Source of the DNA: Alcaligenes sp. SDU_A2
GTDB lineage: Bacteria; Pseudomonadota; Gammaproteobacteria; Burkholderiales; Burkholderiaceae_B
Assembly (NCBI RefSeq): GCF_038237375.1
Contig: NZ_CP151273.1
Span: forward strand, 2,418,001-2,482,000
Reading direction: 5' to 3'
DNA: 64,000 nt
Shown here: piece after piece, positions 53,915 through 61,738 of the stretch
Numbering within the stretch: position 1 is the stretch's first letter
How the letters are laid out: the number at the start of each line of letters is the position of its first letter
The notes under the pieces: model-generated
What the model was told of the DNA's origin: nothing
The model's database searches: none
Seen by the model: the letters and a program-made list of their open reading frames with translations, nothing else
Program-made: the position numbers and the translations under genes

Positions 53915-54664
53915 TCAGCCATTAAATGAAAGTATCGAGTTGGCGCGTTCTTCGCGGGCGCTGGCATCTTGAATGATCTTCATCTGCGACTCGAATCGCC
54001 GTGAATTGGCAATCATGGCCACCATGGCCTCGGCCGGGTTCACATTGCTTTTTTCGATAAAGCCAGACACCATGCGCACCGACGGATTGGCCGGTGCCGG
54101 TGTACCGTTGGCCTGACGAAACAAGCCATCCGGGCCACGTACCAGCTCCGCAGCGGGCGGATTGACCAGCTTGAGCTGCCCCACCATCTGGATGTCGCGC
54201 GGATTATCGCCTGCGCCCAGGGCCGTCAGGCGACCATCGCTGGAAAATGTAACCGTACCGCGATCCGGCACCTCGACAGGCTGACCATCCACGGTCAGAA
54301 CCGGCAGGCCCGACTGGGTCACCAACTGATTCTGCACATTGACCGAAAGATCCCCTGCCCGGGTATAGGCTTCCTGGCCATTGGGCGCGCGCACGGCAAA
54401 CCAGCCTTCGCCGGAAATGGCGACATCCAAGGCATGACCGGTCTCGGTCATGGCACCGGGCTGAAAGCGGCTGCCGGGCGTGACCGTAGCCGTCGCCACC
54501 CGGGTCTGCGAACCAATCTCGCTGACCACGGGCACGGAACGGTAATGCGCCATCTGTTCGCGAAAGCCCGATGTGCTCAGATTGGCCAGATTGTTCGTAA
54601 TCACATCCTGTTGTTCCAGGATGCGCTGCGCGCCGTTCATGGCGGTATAGATCAAGCGGTCCAT
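53915..54664 (-). CDS. flgF: Flagellar proximal rod protein FlgF
   Basis: 249 residues. MDRLIYTAMNGAQRILEQQD with NNLANLSTSGFREQ and the C-terminal NVNPAEAMVAMIANSRRFES are typical of FlgF. It is a minor rod subunit between FlgB/C and FlgG. The flgF-flgG gap is 36 bp. Confidence 0.96.
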   Translation of the reverse strand: MDRLIYTAMNGAQRILEQQDVITNNLANLSTSGFREQMAHYRSVPVVSEIGSQTRVATATVTPGSRFQPGAMTETGHALDVAISGEGWFAVRAPNGQEAYTRAGDLSVNVQNQLVTQSGLPVLTVDGQPVEVPDRGTVTFSSDGRLTALGAGDNPRDIQMVGQLKLVNPPAAELVRGPDGLFRQANGTPAPANPSVRMVSGFIEKSNVNPAEAMVAMIANSRRFESQMKIIQDASAREERANSILSFNG

Positions 54665-54672
54665 AACGACTC

Positions 54673-55881
54673 TTAACGCATGTTGACCAGCGTCTGCAGG
54701 ACCTGATCCTGCGTCTTGATGGTCTGTGCATTGGCTTGGTAGGTGCGCTGGGCAATGATCATATTGACCAGTTCCTGGCCCATGTCCACGTTGGACTCTT
54801 CGACCGATTGTCCTTTAATGGTCGCCATGCCATTGTCACCAGGACGGCCCAAAATAGCCTGCCCCGAAGCCCCTGTCTCGGTCCAGGCATTACCGCCTAT
54901 GGGTTTCAAGCCCTGCAGGTTGCTGAAATCGGCCAGCACCAGCGAACCCAGGCGCTGGGTGACGCCATTGGTATAGGCGGCCACGATGGTGCCGTCGCTG
55001 TCGATGGACATGCTGGCATATTCACCGGTGGTATACCCATCCTGATAAGGCTGGCCGGTCGCAAACTCGCCATTGAACTGGGTCGTGCCGGTATAGCGGA
55101 TATCGAATGTCAAAGGATCGGCAGGCGAATTGGCACCGCCGGGGTTGGGCAGCGTAATCGACACCACGTCCGCACCGGCAGTGGTATTCAAACGGCCTGC
55201 CGTATCAAAGGTCAGTTGCGCCTGATGCAGCGCCTGCCCATCCTTGGCGTAATGCACATCCCACACGCTTTCGCCGGCACCATTGGCAGGTCGCTTCACG
55301 TAGTACTGCGTAATGTTGTGCGAATTGCCCAAGGAGTCATAGACCAGGTAGTTGAAGGTCTTGCTGTAGGTGGTGTCGTCTTGGGGGTCAAATGTAGTAG
55401 TAGGCGCAATACTAGGCGCATCGGCCGGCAGATTCAGCTTCAGATTCATGGTGGTCGTCGCCTTGGGCGCGATATTGCCCGAGGGCACCTGCAAACGCTG
55501 CAAGGCATTGGAGCCTTCGCCGTAACCCGTCAGGTAATAGCCCTGCGCATTGACCAGCATGCCTTCCTTATTCGGAAAGAATTGGCCGTTGCGCGAATAC
55601 ACAATCGCGCCGTTGGGCTGCTCCAGTCGAAACAGGCCATTGGCACCGTCGATGGCCATATCGAACTGATTACCTGTGCCGCTGACGTTCCCGACCGTGA
55701 ACCGCTGATTGACGCGCGACACCTGCACACCCAGGCCGATGCGCGAGTTGGCATAAACATCGGCAAACTGCACTGTCGAGGACTTGTAGCCCACGGTGCC
55801 CGAGTTGGCGATGTTGTTGCCGATGGCATCCAGGTTCTGGGAGGCGGCATTCAAGCCGCTCAAGCCTTGTCCGAAGCTCAT
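54673..55881 (-). CDS. flgE: Flagellar hook protein FlgE
   Basis: 402 residues. MSFGQGLSGLNAASQNLDAI GNNIANSGTVGYKSSTVQFA and ESNVDMGQELVNMIIAQRTY QANAQTIKTQDQVLQTLVNM are the conserved ends. The middle domains are of usual size. It polymerises into the hook with FlgD as cap. Confidence 0.98.
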   Translation of the reverse strand: MSFGQGLSGLNAASQNLDAIGNNIANSGTVGYKSSTVQFADVYANSRIGLGVQVSRVNQRFTVGNVSGTGNQFDMAIDGANGLFRLEQPNGAIVYSRNGQFFPNKEGMLVNAQGYYLTGYGEGSNALQRLQVPSGNIAPKATTTMNLKLNLPADAPSIAPTTTFDPQDDTTYSKTFNYLVYDSLGNSHNITQYYVKRPANGAGESVWDVHYAKDGQALHQAQLTFDTAGRLNTTAGADVVSITLPNPGGANSPADPLTFDIRYTGTTQFNGEFATGQPYQDGYTTGEYASMSIDSDGTIVAAYTNGVTQRLGSLVLADFSNLQGLKPIGGNAWTETGASGQAILGRPGDNGMATIKGQSVEESNVDMGQELVNMIIAQRTYQANAQTIKTQDQVLQTLVNMR

Positions 55882-55936
55882 GAATATTCCTTTTGCTTAA
55901 CCGTTGAATATGCCCTGTGCGCTGCGCACACGGGTC

Positions 55937-56623
55937 TTACATAATTTTGCGTATATCCAGCAGGGAGTAAGAACCTGCCAGGCCCAGATCCAGCTTCAAA
56001 CCACCCGAGGTGTAATCCACACTGCCTACCTTGCCGTACGTCAGGGTTTCCGCCGTCACAGCCTGCCCATCATTGCTGGCCAGCACCTTGGTGGTATAGG
56101 CGCCGTCCGCCAAGGGCTGGCCACCGGTGTCCTTGCCATCCCACTCCAGCGCATACACACCGGCCGGTTTGGCACCCAGGTCGTACTCGCGCACCACCTT
56201 ACCGCTGCTGTCCAGCACCTGAACCAAGGTGGAGCTGGTCGCGCTGGTCAGATCCACACCGAACGGCGTCGCCACTTTCTGGCCATCGGCATCGCTGCCC
56301 AGCCTGATCTTGGCACCGGGCACCAGAACCTCCTTGCCTATCATGCCGGCGGCCTGCATGGACTGTGTCACATCGATCTGCCCAGCCACGGCCATCAAGG
56401 TATTGTTCAATTGCGTGATGCCATTCACGGTGGACATCTGCGCAATCTGCGACGTGACCTGCGCGTTGTCCATCGGATTGAGCGGGTCCTGATTACGTAA
56501 CTGAGTCACCAGCAAAGTCAGAAAACGGTCCTGCGTATCGGCCATCAGGCTCTTGTTCTGGGCATTTGCCATGCCCATCGCCGCCGCCGTGGCGGGATCA
56601 ACGTTGTTATTGACGGTCGTCAA
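55937..56623 (-). CDS. flgD: Flagellar hook cap protein FlgD
   Basis: 228 residues from TTG 56623 (MTTVNNNVDPATAAAMGMAN), supported by GGGAG seven bases upstream; the first ATG, 15 codons later, has no ribosome site. DRFLTLLVTQLRNQDPLNPM DNAQVTSQIAQ and YALEWDGKDTGGQPLADGAY are the family motifs. It is the scaffold for hook assembly. Confidence 0.95.
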   Translation of the reverse strand: MTTVNNNVDPATAAAMGMANAQNKSLMADTQDRFLTLLVTQLRNQDPLNPMDNAQVTSQIAQMSTVNGITQLNNTLMAVAGQIDVTQSMQAAGMIGKEVLVPGAKIRLGSDADGQKVATPFGVDLTSATSSTLVQVLDSSGKVVREYDLGAKPAGVYALEWDGKDTGGQPLADGAYTTKVLASNDGQAVTAETLTYGKVGSVDYTSGGLKLDLGLAGSYSLLDIRKIM

Positions 56624-56642
56624 AATCTACTCCCTGGTCAAA

Positions 56643-57047
56643 TTACTGGCCGATGCTCAAGGTGCGCATCATCAGATTCTTGGATGTATTGATGACCTCG
56701 ACATTGGCCTGATAAGAACGCGAAGCCGCGATCATATTGACCGTCTCGGCCACCACATCCACATTGGGCATCATCACGTAACCTTGTTCGTCCGCATGCG
56801 GATTGCCTGGGTCATACTGCAAGCGCCCGGGTGCCGAGCTTTCGCGCACCGCCGCCACCTGCACGCCACCAACAGGACTCTGCCCCTGAGGAGCCAATTG
56901 AAAAACCACTTCGCGGGCCTTGTAAGGCTGGCCATCCGGGCCGGCCACGCTGTCCGCGTTAGCAATATTGCTGGCCGCCACGTTCATGCGCTGCGACTGG
57001 GCGGCCAGGGCGGAACCGGCGATCTGAAAAATGCTGAGACTGGACAT
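56643..57047 (-). CDS. flgC: Flagellar proximal rod protein FlgC
   Basis: 134 residues. [32 protein letters not shown] and [39 protein letters not shown] identify FlgC. 12 bp after flgB. Confidence 0.97.
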   Translation of the reverse strand: MSSLSIFQIAGSALAAQSQRMNVAASNIANADSVAGPDGQPYKAREVVFQLAPQGQSPVGGVQVAAVRESSAPGRLQYDPGNPHADEQGYVMMPNVDVVAETVNMIAASRSYQANVEVINTSKNLMMRTLSIGQ

Positions 57048-57059
57048 GATTTCTCGCGC

Positions 57060-57476
57060 TTATTGCTGCAGGGCGGTCATCAGGCCTTTCAGGCGCTGCG
57101 ACACGAGGCTGATGGTGCTTTGGTAATGCATGGTGTTGTCGGCAAACTGAATACGTTCAACATCCATTTCCACCGTATTGCCGTCGATCGAGGGCTGCAC
57201 CGGCAAGCGATATAACAACTGATCGGTCGAAGGCGGCGTGATCGCCTTGGCGGGAATATGGCGCGCCGACGTCAACGACAGGCTGGTGTCGGGCAGGCGC
57301 GGGGTGCCGCCCGTGCCCAACGCTGCTTTGAGGGTCGCCGCAAAATCCATGTCGCGCGCCTTATAATTAGGCGTGTCGGCATTGGCGATATTGGAAGCCA
57401 GCACTTCCTGGCGCTCCTGGCGCACAGCCAGGGCGGTTTGGTAAAACTTCAGGTCAGCACCGATACGATCGATCAT
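57060..57476 (-). CDS. flgB: Flagellar proximal rod protein FlgB
   Basis: 138 residues. [30 protein letters not shown] and DVERIQFADNTMHYQSTISL are FlgB signatures. First gene of the rod-hook operon, divergent from flgA with 163 bp between. No convincing promoter element of known flagellar type was found there. Confidence 0.97.
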   Translation of the reverse strand: MIDRIGADLKFYQTALAVRQERQEVLASNIANADTPNYKARDMDFAATLKAALGTGGTPRLPDTSLSLTSARHIPAKAITPPSTDQLLYRLPVQPSIDGNTVEMDVERIQFADNTMHYQSTISLVSQRLKGLMTALQQ

Positions 57477-57639
57477 GGATTCAAGCGGAAGTCACTATAG
57501 CGTTAGAGGTCAGGAGAACAGGCGTACGCCTTTCACCGGCATAACAGCATGGTAGCCAGAGGCGCGCCGCCACAAACCCATGAACAAAACGCTATTTGTC
57601 GGCCAGTTCCTTTATTGACGGCACACCCGACTCCGTAAA

Positions 57640-58371
57640 ATGACTTTCATCATGACGCCTACCCGCCTGTTTCCTCTCGTGCTTTTGCCCGCGCTTTTTC
57701 TGGCTGCTCCAGCCAGCGCGCAGCAGCAGCAGCAGCAGCAGCAGCCCGCTATACAGTCGGTTCAGGATATGCAGACTCTGGCCCACGACTATCTTCTGTC
57801 CCAGGTGCAGATCCTGCCCGGCCAGGCACACATCACCTTGGATGCCTCCCGCCTGCAGGCCATGCCGGCCTGTCAGCAGGCACAGGCGTTTCTTCCCAGC
57901 GGTCAGCGTCTGCGCGCCCGCATGAGCGTAGGAATACGGTGCCTGGCCCCACAGCCCTGGAGCAGTTCGGTCAGCGCCACCCTGGCAGTACAGGGGCACT
58001 ATTACGTCACCAACCGCCGCATCAACCCTGGCGAAACCATTAGTCTGGACGATCTGGTCGCGCGCGAGGGCGATCTGCTTCAGTTGTCGCCCGGCGTGGT
58101 GTTTGACCCCAGCCAACTGGTCGGCTATGTCGCCAGCCAACGCATTACCATGGGCGCGCCGATACGCAGTTCGGCGCTGCGCGACCCGCAATCTGTCATG
58201 CGCGGGCAAACCGTGCGCACCATCGCGCGTGGTGCCGGTTTCGTGGCCACTGGCGAAGGCCAGGCCCTGCAAAATGGCGCGCCGGGCACCCAGATCCAGA
58301 TCAAGGCCAGTTCGGGACAGATCATTTCGGCCACCGTCCTGGATGCCTCTACCGTTCAGGTCATGATGTAG
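57640..58371 (+). CDS. flgA: P-ring assembly chaperone FlgA
   Basis: 243 residues with a signal peptide (LFPLVLLPALFLAAPASAQ); ATG 57652 is an alternative start. Directly after the cleavage site is a run of eight glutamines encoded by (CAG)8 at 57721-57744. The SAF-type C-terminal domain shows INPGETISLDDLVAREGDLL and VGYVASQRITMGAPIRSSAL, ending NGAPGTQIQIKASSGQIISA. It chaperones FlgI in the periplasm. Confidence 0.96.
   Translation: MTFIMTPTRLFPLVLLPALFLAAPASAQQQQQQQQPAIQSVQDMQTLAHDYLLSQVQILPGQAHITLDASRLQAMPACQQAQAFLPSGQRLRARMSVGIRCLAPQPWSSSVSATLAVQGHYYVTNRRINPGETISLDDLVAREGDLLQLSPGVVFDPSQLVGYVASQRITMGAPIRSSALRDPQSVMRGQTVRTIARGAGFVATGEGQALQNGAPGTQIQIKASSGQIISATVLDASTVQVMM
57721..57744 (+). 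repeat. (CAG)8 trinucleotide repeat in flgA
   Basis: Eight perfect CAG codons encode polyglutamine at the mature N-terminus of FlgA. Changes in repeat number keep the frame. Confidence 0.95.
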
Positions 58372-58393
58372 AGGCAGAAACAGCCCACCATGC

Positions 58394-58420
58394 TAAAGTT
58401 CCCGCTTCCATCGCCGTTAC
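58394..58420 (+). promoter_or_regulatory. Sigma28 promoter of flgM-flgN
   Basis: TAAAGTTC (58394-58401), 11 bp, GCCGTTAC (58413-58420). It lies between flgA and flgM and leaves a leader of about 30 nt, so flgMN has a class III promoter. Confidence 0.8.
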
Positions 58421-58457
58421 AAGAACAACGCAAAGAACAGGCCCCACGGAGAAAATC

Positions 58458-58742
58458 GTGAAAATCACCTCCTCCCCACTCAAAACACCACTAGCCGAGC
58501 GCAGCAGCGCCATATCAAGTCAGACACGCAACGCGTATGGCTCCGGCACTGCGGCCTCCAGCCAGGAAGTGGGTTTCAGCGCCGCCGCACGCCAATTGAA
58601 CTCCTTGCAAGACAACAGCCACGATGTGGACATGCAAAAAGTCCAGGCCTTGCGCGATGCCATCGCATCGGGTCAACTGAAAGTCGACACCAGCCGCATC
58701 GCGGATTCGCTGATCGCCACCGCGCGCGATCTTCTCAAGTAA
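58458..58742 (+). CDS. flgM: Anti-sigma28 factor FlgM
   Basis: 94 residues from GTG 58458 with GGAG at 58448-58451. The disordered Ser/Thr-rich N-terminal half and the conserved C-terminal sigma-binding part (VDMQKVQALRDAIASGQLKV DTSRIADSLI) are seen. FlgM holds FliA inactive until the hook is finished and FlgM is secreted. Confidence 0.95.
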   Translation: MKITSSPLKTPLAERSSAISSQTRNAYGSGTAASSQEVGFSAAARQLNSLQDNSHDVDMQKVQALRDAIASGQLKVDTSRIADSLIATARDLLK

Positions 58743-58760
58743 CACTGCTCCTGTACGGCC

Positions 58761-59210
58761 ATGTCTTTGCAAACCTGTCTAGCCGACCATCTTCAGACCC
58801 TGCCTCAGCTCGAAGCCATCCTGCTCGAAGAAAAGGAATTATTGCTGGGCCAGTTCGAGCCCCAGGAACTGGCGCAACTGACTCTGCGCAAATACCAGGT
58901 GCTGGAAAAAATCGAACAATTGGACCAGCAGCGCATCGCCTTGCTGCAAGACAGAGAGCTGGATACCCAATTGCCCGGCTTGCGTCAGGCGGCCGCCCAG
59001 GATCAAATTTCGGACATTCTGGATCAAGTGCTGGAGCTAGGCGAACACCTGCGGGCGTTGAACGAAAACAACGGTATTTTGGTCAACACCTTCTTGGCGG
59101 ACAATCAGCAAGCGCTGGATGCCCTGGCCGCCTTTAGCGGGCGCAGCAACGTCTACGACGCGTCCGGAAAATCACAATCGAGCAGCTCGACGCTCAGCTT
59201 CAAAGCCTAA
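58761..59210 (+). CDS. flgN: Flagellar chaperone FlgN
   Basis: 149 residues, helical (LEAILLEEKELLLGQFEPQE, TLRKYQVLEKIEQLDQQRIA). The ALNENNGILVNTFLADNQQA segment is typical of FlgN. It escorts FlgK and FlgL to the export apparatus. Co-transcribed with flgM. Confidence 0.92.
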   Translation: MSLQTCLADHLQTLPQLEAILLEEKELLLGQFEPQELAQLTLRKYQVLEKIEQLDQQRIALLQDRELDTQLPGLRQAAAQDQISDILDQVLELGEHLRALNENNGILVNTFLADNQQALDALAAFSGRSNVYDASGKSQSSSSTLSFKA

Positions 59211-59330
59211 AATCGACCGGCCAGCTCTAAGGTAGATGCAGGCCAGGCGCAGCGGCACCATGCGCCTGAAGCGTCGCTTTTTTGCTTAATGTCGATCGCG
59301 CATCACTGCCGCCACACACAAAACATCTGA

Positions 59331-59358
59331 AAAAAAGCCCTGAAAACAGGGCTTTTTT
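59331..59358. terminator. Bidirectional terminator between flgN and flhF
   Basis: AAAAAAGCCCTG-AAAA-CAGGGCTTTTTT: a 12-bp perfect stem with A and T tracts on both sides, ending both convergent units. A weaker stem with T tract (AAGC-GTC-GCTT, 59269-59279, then TTTT) and a GGCGCA-9-TGCGCC dyad (59246-59266) lie nearer flgN. Confidence 0.92.
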
Positions 59359-59386
59359 ATTAAGTCACGGCGCACCGTCAGCATGC

Positions 59387-61738
59387 TCAGCTCATGGCTT
59401 CTTTTAGCACCAGCATCTTGACCAACGCATCCACAGACTGCCCAGGCTTCAAACCACTTTTACCCAGCAAGCGCCCCGACAGCTGACGTACGCTACGGTT
59501 TTCCGGTGCCTGCAGCAGATCCCAGGCGGCCAGACTCATCTGCCCCGCTGCCAGCAAGCGCAACTGCTCTTGATCCACCGATTCGACGTCGGGCAACACA
59601 TCCAGCACCGATGGCAGCAAGCGCGCCATCTCCTGCGCCTCGGCCCGCAACATCATGTAGCAGGCCAGACTGGCCGGCGCGATGGGCTCGAAGCCTTCGC
59701 GCACATGGGCCAGCGCAAATCGGGTCTTGAGCACTTTGCCGTCGTGACGCCTGACGATGCGCAACAAAATCAAATCAAACGACAGCGGCGCTGCATTACG
59801 CTGCGGCAGTTGCACACGGGCATGGGCCTGCCACAGCGAGATTTCATTCAAACGTACACGCCCCAAGGACTCCAGGCGCAAACGCGCCGGCAGGTCCGAA
59901 ATCGCATGAAAGGTCAATTGCTTGCACAAGGCATTGGGCGTGGTTTTGCCATCCTTATGCCACAAGGAGGTGGCCCCCGGCACCAAGGCCAGCCAGTCGG
60001 CAGGCATGGCGGCCCATTGCCGCCACAATGTGGGCGAACCACCCTCGAAAATATGCAGCAGGCTGACCGGAGCCGCCTGCGCGTTGAGCACTTCCATCGC
60101 CTGGTTCAGCGCCTGACCGGAGCTAGGCTTGTGCAAGGTGCGCACACCACGCGAATCCGACCAGTCCGCTGCGGATACACGTTGGTAATACGGCACGCTC
60201 AACGCCTGCCCGTAGGGGCTGAACAGATAAGCCAGCGATACTTGATCCTGGCTGCCCGCCAGCACATGCTCGGCATGAATGACCAGCAGGCGCTGCACAT
60301 CCAGGTCCGTCATCTCCTGGCGGGCCGCCCGCATCAGGGCTTCGCCGCGTTGCACGGCCTGTCCCACATCGGGCTGATCGGCCGGTGCATGCAGATCCCG
60401 CCAGAAGTCATAGGCTTCGGCGCAGGCCAGGCGCTCGTCCAGCACAGCGGCTGCATGACGTGCCTGCTCGACCGAAACCGGCCCGCCCGCCGAAGCAGCC
60501 GCCAACAAGCGCGGCAATACGCGCGCACGGCGCTCCTGTTCTCGCTCTTGCTCCTGGACGCTCTGCCCACCAGACTCCAGCAAAGCCGCCAAATCGCCCT
60601 GGGTGGGCGAATACAGGGGTCGCTGGCTTTCACGCACGTCCAAGGCTGCATCCACCAACTCGGCCGCCGACATGAAACGCAGGTCTTCAGGCACCTTCTG
60701 GCCTGTGGACACATAATGAATAGGCAGCTTGAAACGAATCGCCGTATCCAGGGGAGCGCCTAGCTTGATCGCCTCGTCAACCTTGGAGATGATGCAGCCG
60801 CTCAAAGGCGTGCCGCCGTCCTGAGCGTAGCTGCGCGCGACTTCATCCAGCGTATCGCCCTGACTGGCCGCGTTCAGAACCAGCAGACGCTGCACGCGCC
60901 GGCCTGCGCCGGCCAGCAAGGCCGCCTGCTCCCGTACATAGCGGTCGCGTTGGCTGATGCCTACGTTATCAATCAAAATAAGCTGATCCGGACGCACGCC
61001 CAAGACCAGACTGCGCAACTGCTGTACATCCTGCACGATATGCACCGGCACGCGCATCAAATCGCCATAAATCTTTAACTGTTCGTGCGCGCCGATACGG
61101 TAGGTATCGGTCGTCAGCAAGACCACGCGCTCAGGGCCAAAGCGACGCACGGCGCGCGCCGCCAGCTTGGCCAGCGTAGTGGTTTTACCCACGCCAGTCG
61201 GCCCGACCAGCGCCAACGCTAGACCCGGCTGCCACAGCGCATCTTCGCTGCGCAAAACCGGCAAATGCGTTTCCAGTTCGGTACGCACCCACTGCAAGGC
61301 CGCACGAGCACCCAGGCTGTCCGGCAGGCGCTTGAGCATGGCTCGCAGCAAGGCCGTGCTGAACCCCTGAGCCAGCAAAGACTGGAACAGGTTGACCGCC
61401 ACGGGCGAGCGGCGCATCTGGTGGCTCCAGACCAGATCGTCCATGCGCCCTTCCAAGGCACCGCGCAAAGCGCCGATCGCGCCCATGACATTGTCCGGGC
61501 CGGGTGGCGGCGTCATTTCCTGACGCATGCCCGCCGCCTGGTTCGGCATGGGCGCGGCCGGTGGCACAGCAGCATCGCGAATCGCCGACTCTGGAACCGA
61601 GGTCGCATCGGTAGCCAATATCTCGACCCCGCCGTTAACGCGGCGATTGGAAACAATAAGAGCGTCCGGACCCAGCGCGATACGCACTTGGCGCATGGCT
61701 TCCCGACTTGTACTGCCAAAAAAACGACTTATGTTCAT
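59387..61738 (-). CDS. flhF: Flagellar SRP-type GTPase FlhF with long C-terminal extension
   Basis: 783 residues, well above the usual 370-520. The N-terminus is typical (MNISRFFGSTSREAMRQVRI ALGPDALIVSNRRVNGGVEI). G1 is GPTGVGKTTT (about 178-187). The G3 motif, usually DTAG, reads IDNVGISQRD (near 252), and G4 reads SKVDEA. After the NG domain (to about 372) there are about 400 further residues (including FDLILLRIVRRHDGKVLKTR FALAHVREGFEP) that I do not recognise. FlhF sets flagellar number and place. Start overlaps flhA (ATGA). Confidence 0.93.
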   Translation of the reverse strand: MNISRFFGSTSREAMRQVRIALGPDALIVSNRRVNGGVEILATDATSVPESAIRDAAVPPAAPMPNQAAGMRQEMTPPPGPDNVMGAIGALRGALEGRMDDLVWSHQMRRSPVAVNLFQSLLAQGFSTALLRAMLKRLPDSLGARAALQWVRTELETHLPVLRSEDALWQPGLALALVGPTGVGKTTTLAKLAARAVRRFGPERVVLLTTDTYRIGAHEQLKIYGDLMRVPVHIVQDVQQLRSLVLGVRPDQLILIDNVGISQRDRYVREQAALLAGAGRRVQRLLVLNAASQGDTLDEVARSYAQDGGTPLSGCIISKVDEAIKLGAPLDTAIRFKLPIHYVSTGQKVPEDLRFMSAAELVDAALDVRESQRPLYSPTQGDLAALLESGGQSVQEQEREQERRARVLPRLLAAASAGGPVSVEQARHAAAVLDERLACAEAYDFWRDLHAPADQPDVGQAVQRGEALMRAARQEMTDLDVQRLLVIHAEHVLAGSQDQVSLAYLFSPYGQALSVPYYQRVSAADWSDSRGVRTLHKPSSGQALNQAMEVLNAQAAPVSLLHIFEGGSPTLWRQWAAMPADWLALVPGATSLWHKDGKTTPNALCKQLTFHAISDLPARLRLESLGRVRLNEISLWQAHARVQLPQRNAAPLSFDLILLRIVRRHDGKVLKTRFALAHVREGFEPIAPASLACYMMLRAEAQEMARLLPSVLDVLPDVESVDQEQLRLLAAGQMSLAAWDLLQAPENRSVRQLSGRLLGKSGLKPGQSVDALVKMLVLKEAMS

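Noticed and set aside
57596-57614. Sigma28-like site on the minus strand upstream of flgB (TAAAGGAA with GCCGACAA)
   Set aside because: The two elements are only 7 bp apart counted after TAAA, far from the required 15, so it cannot serve as a promoter of this type.
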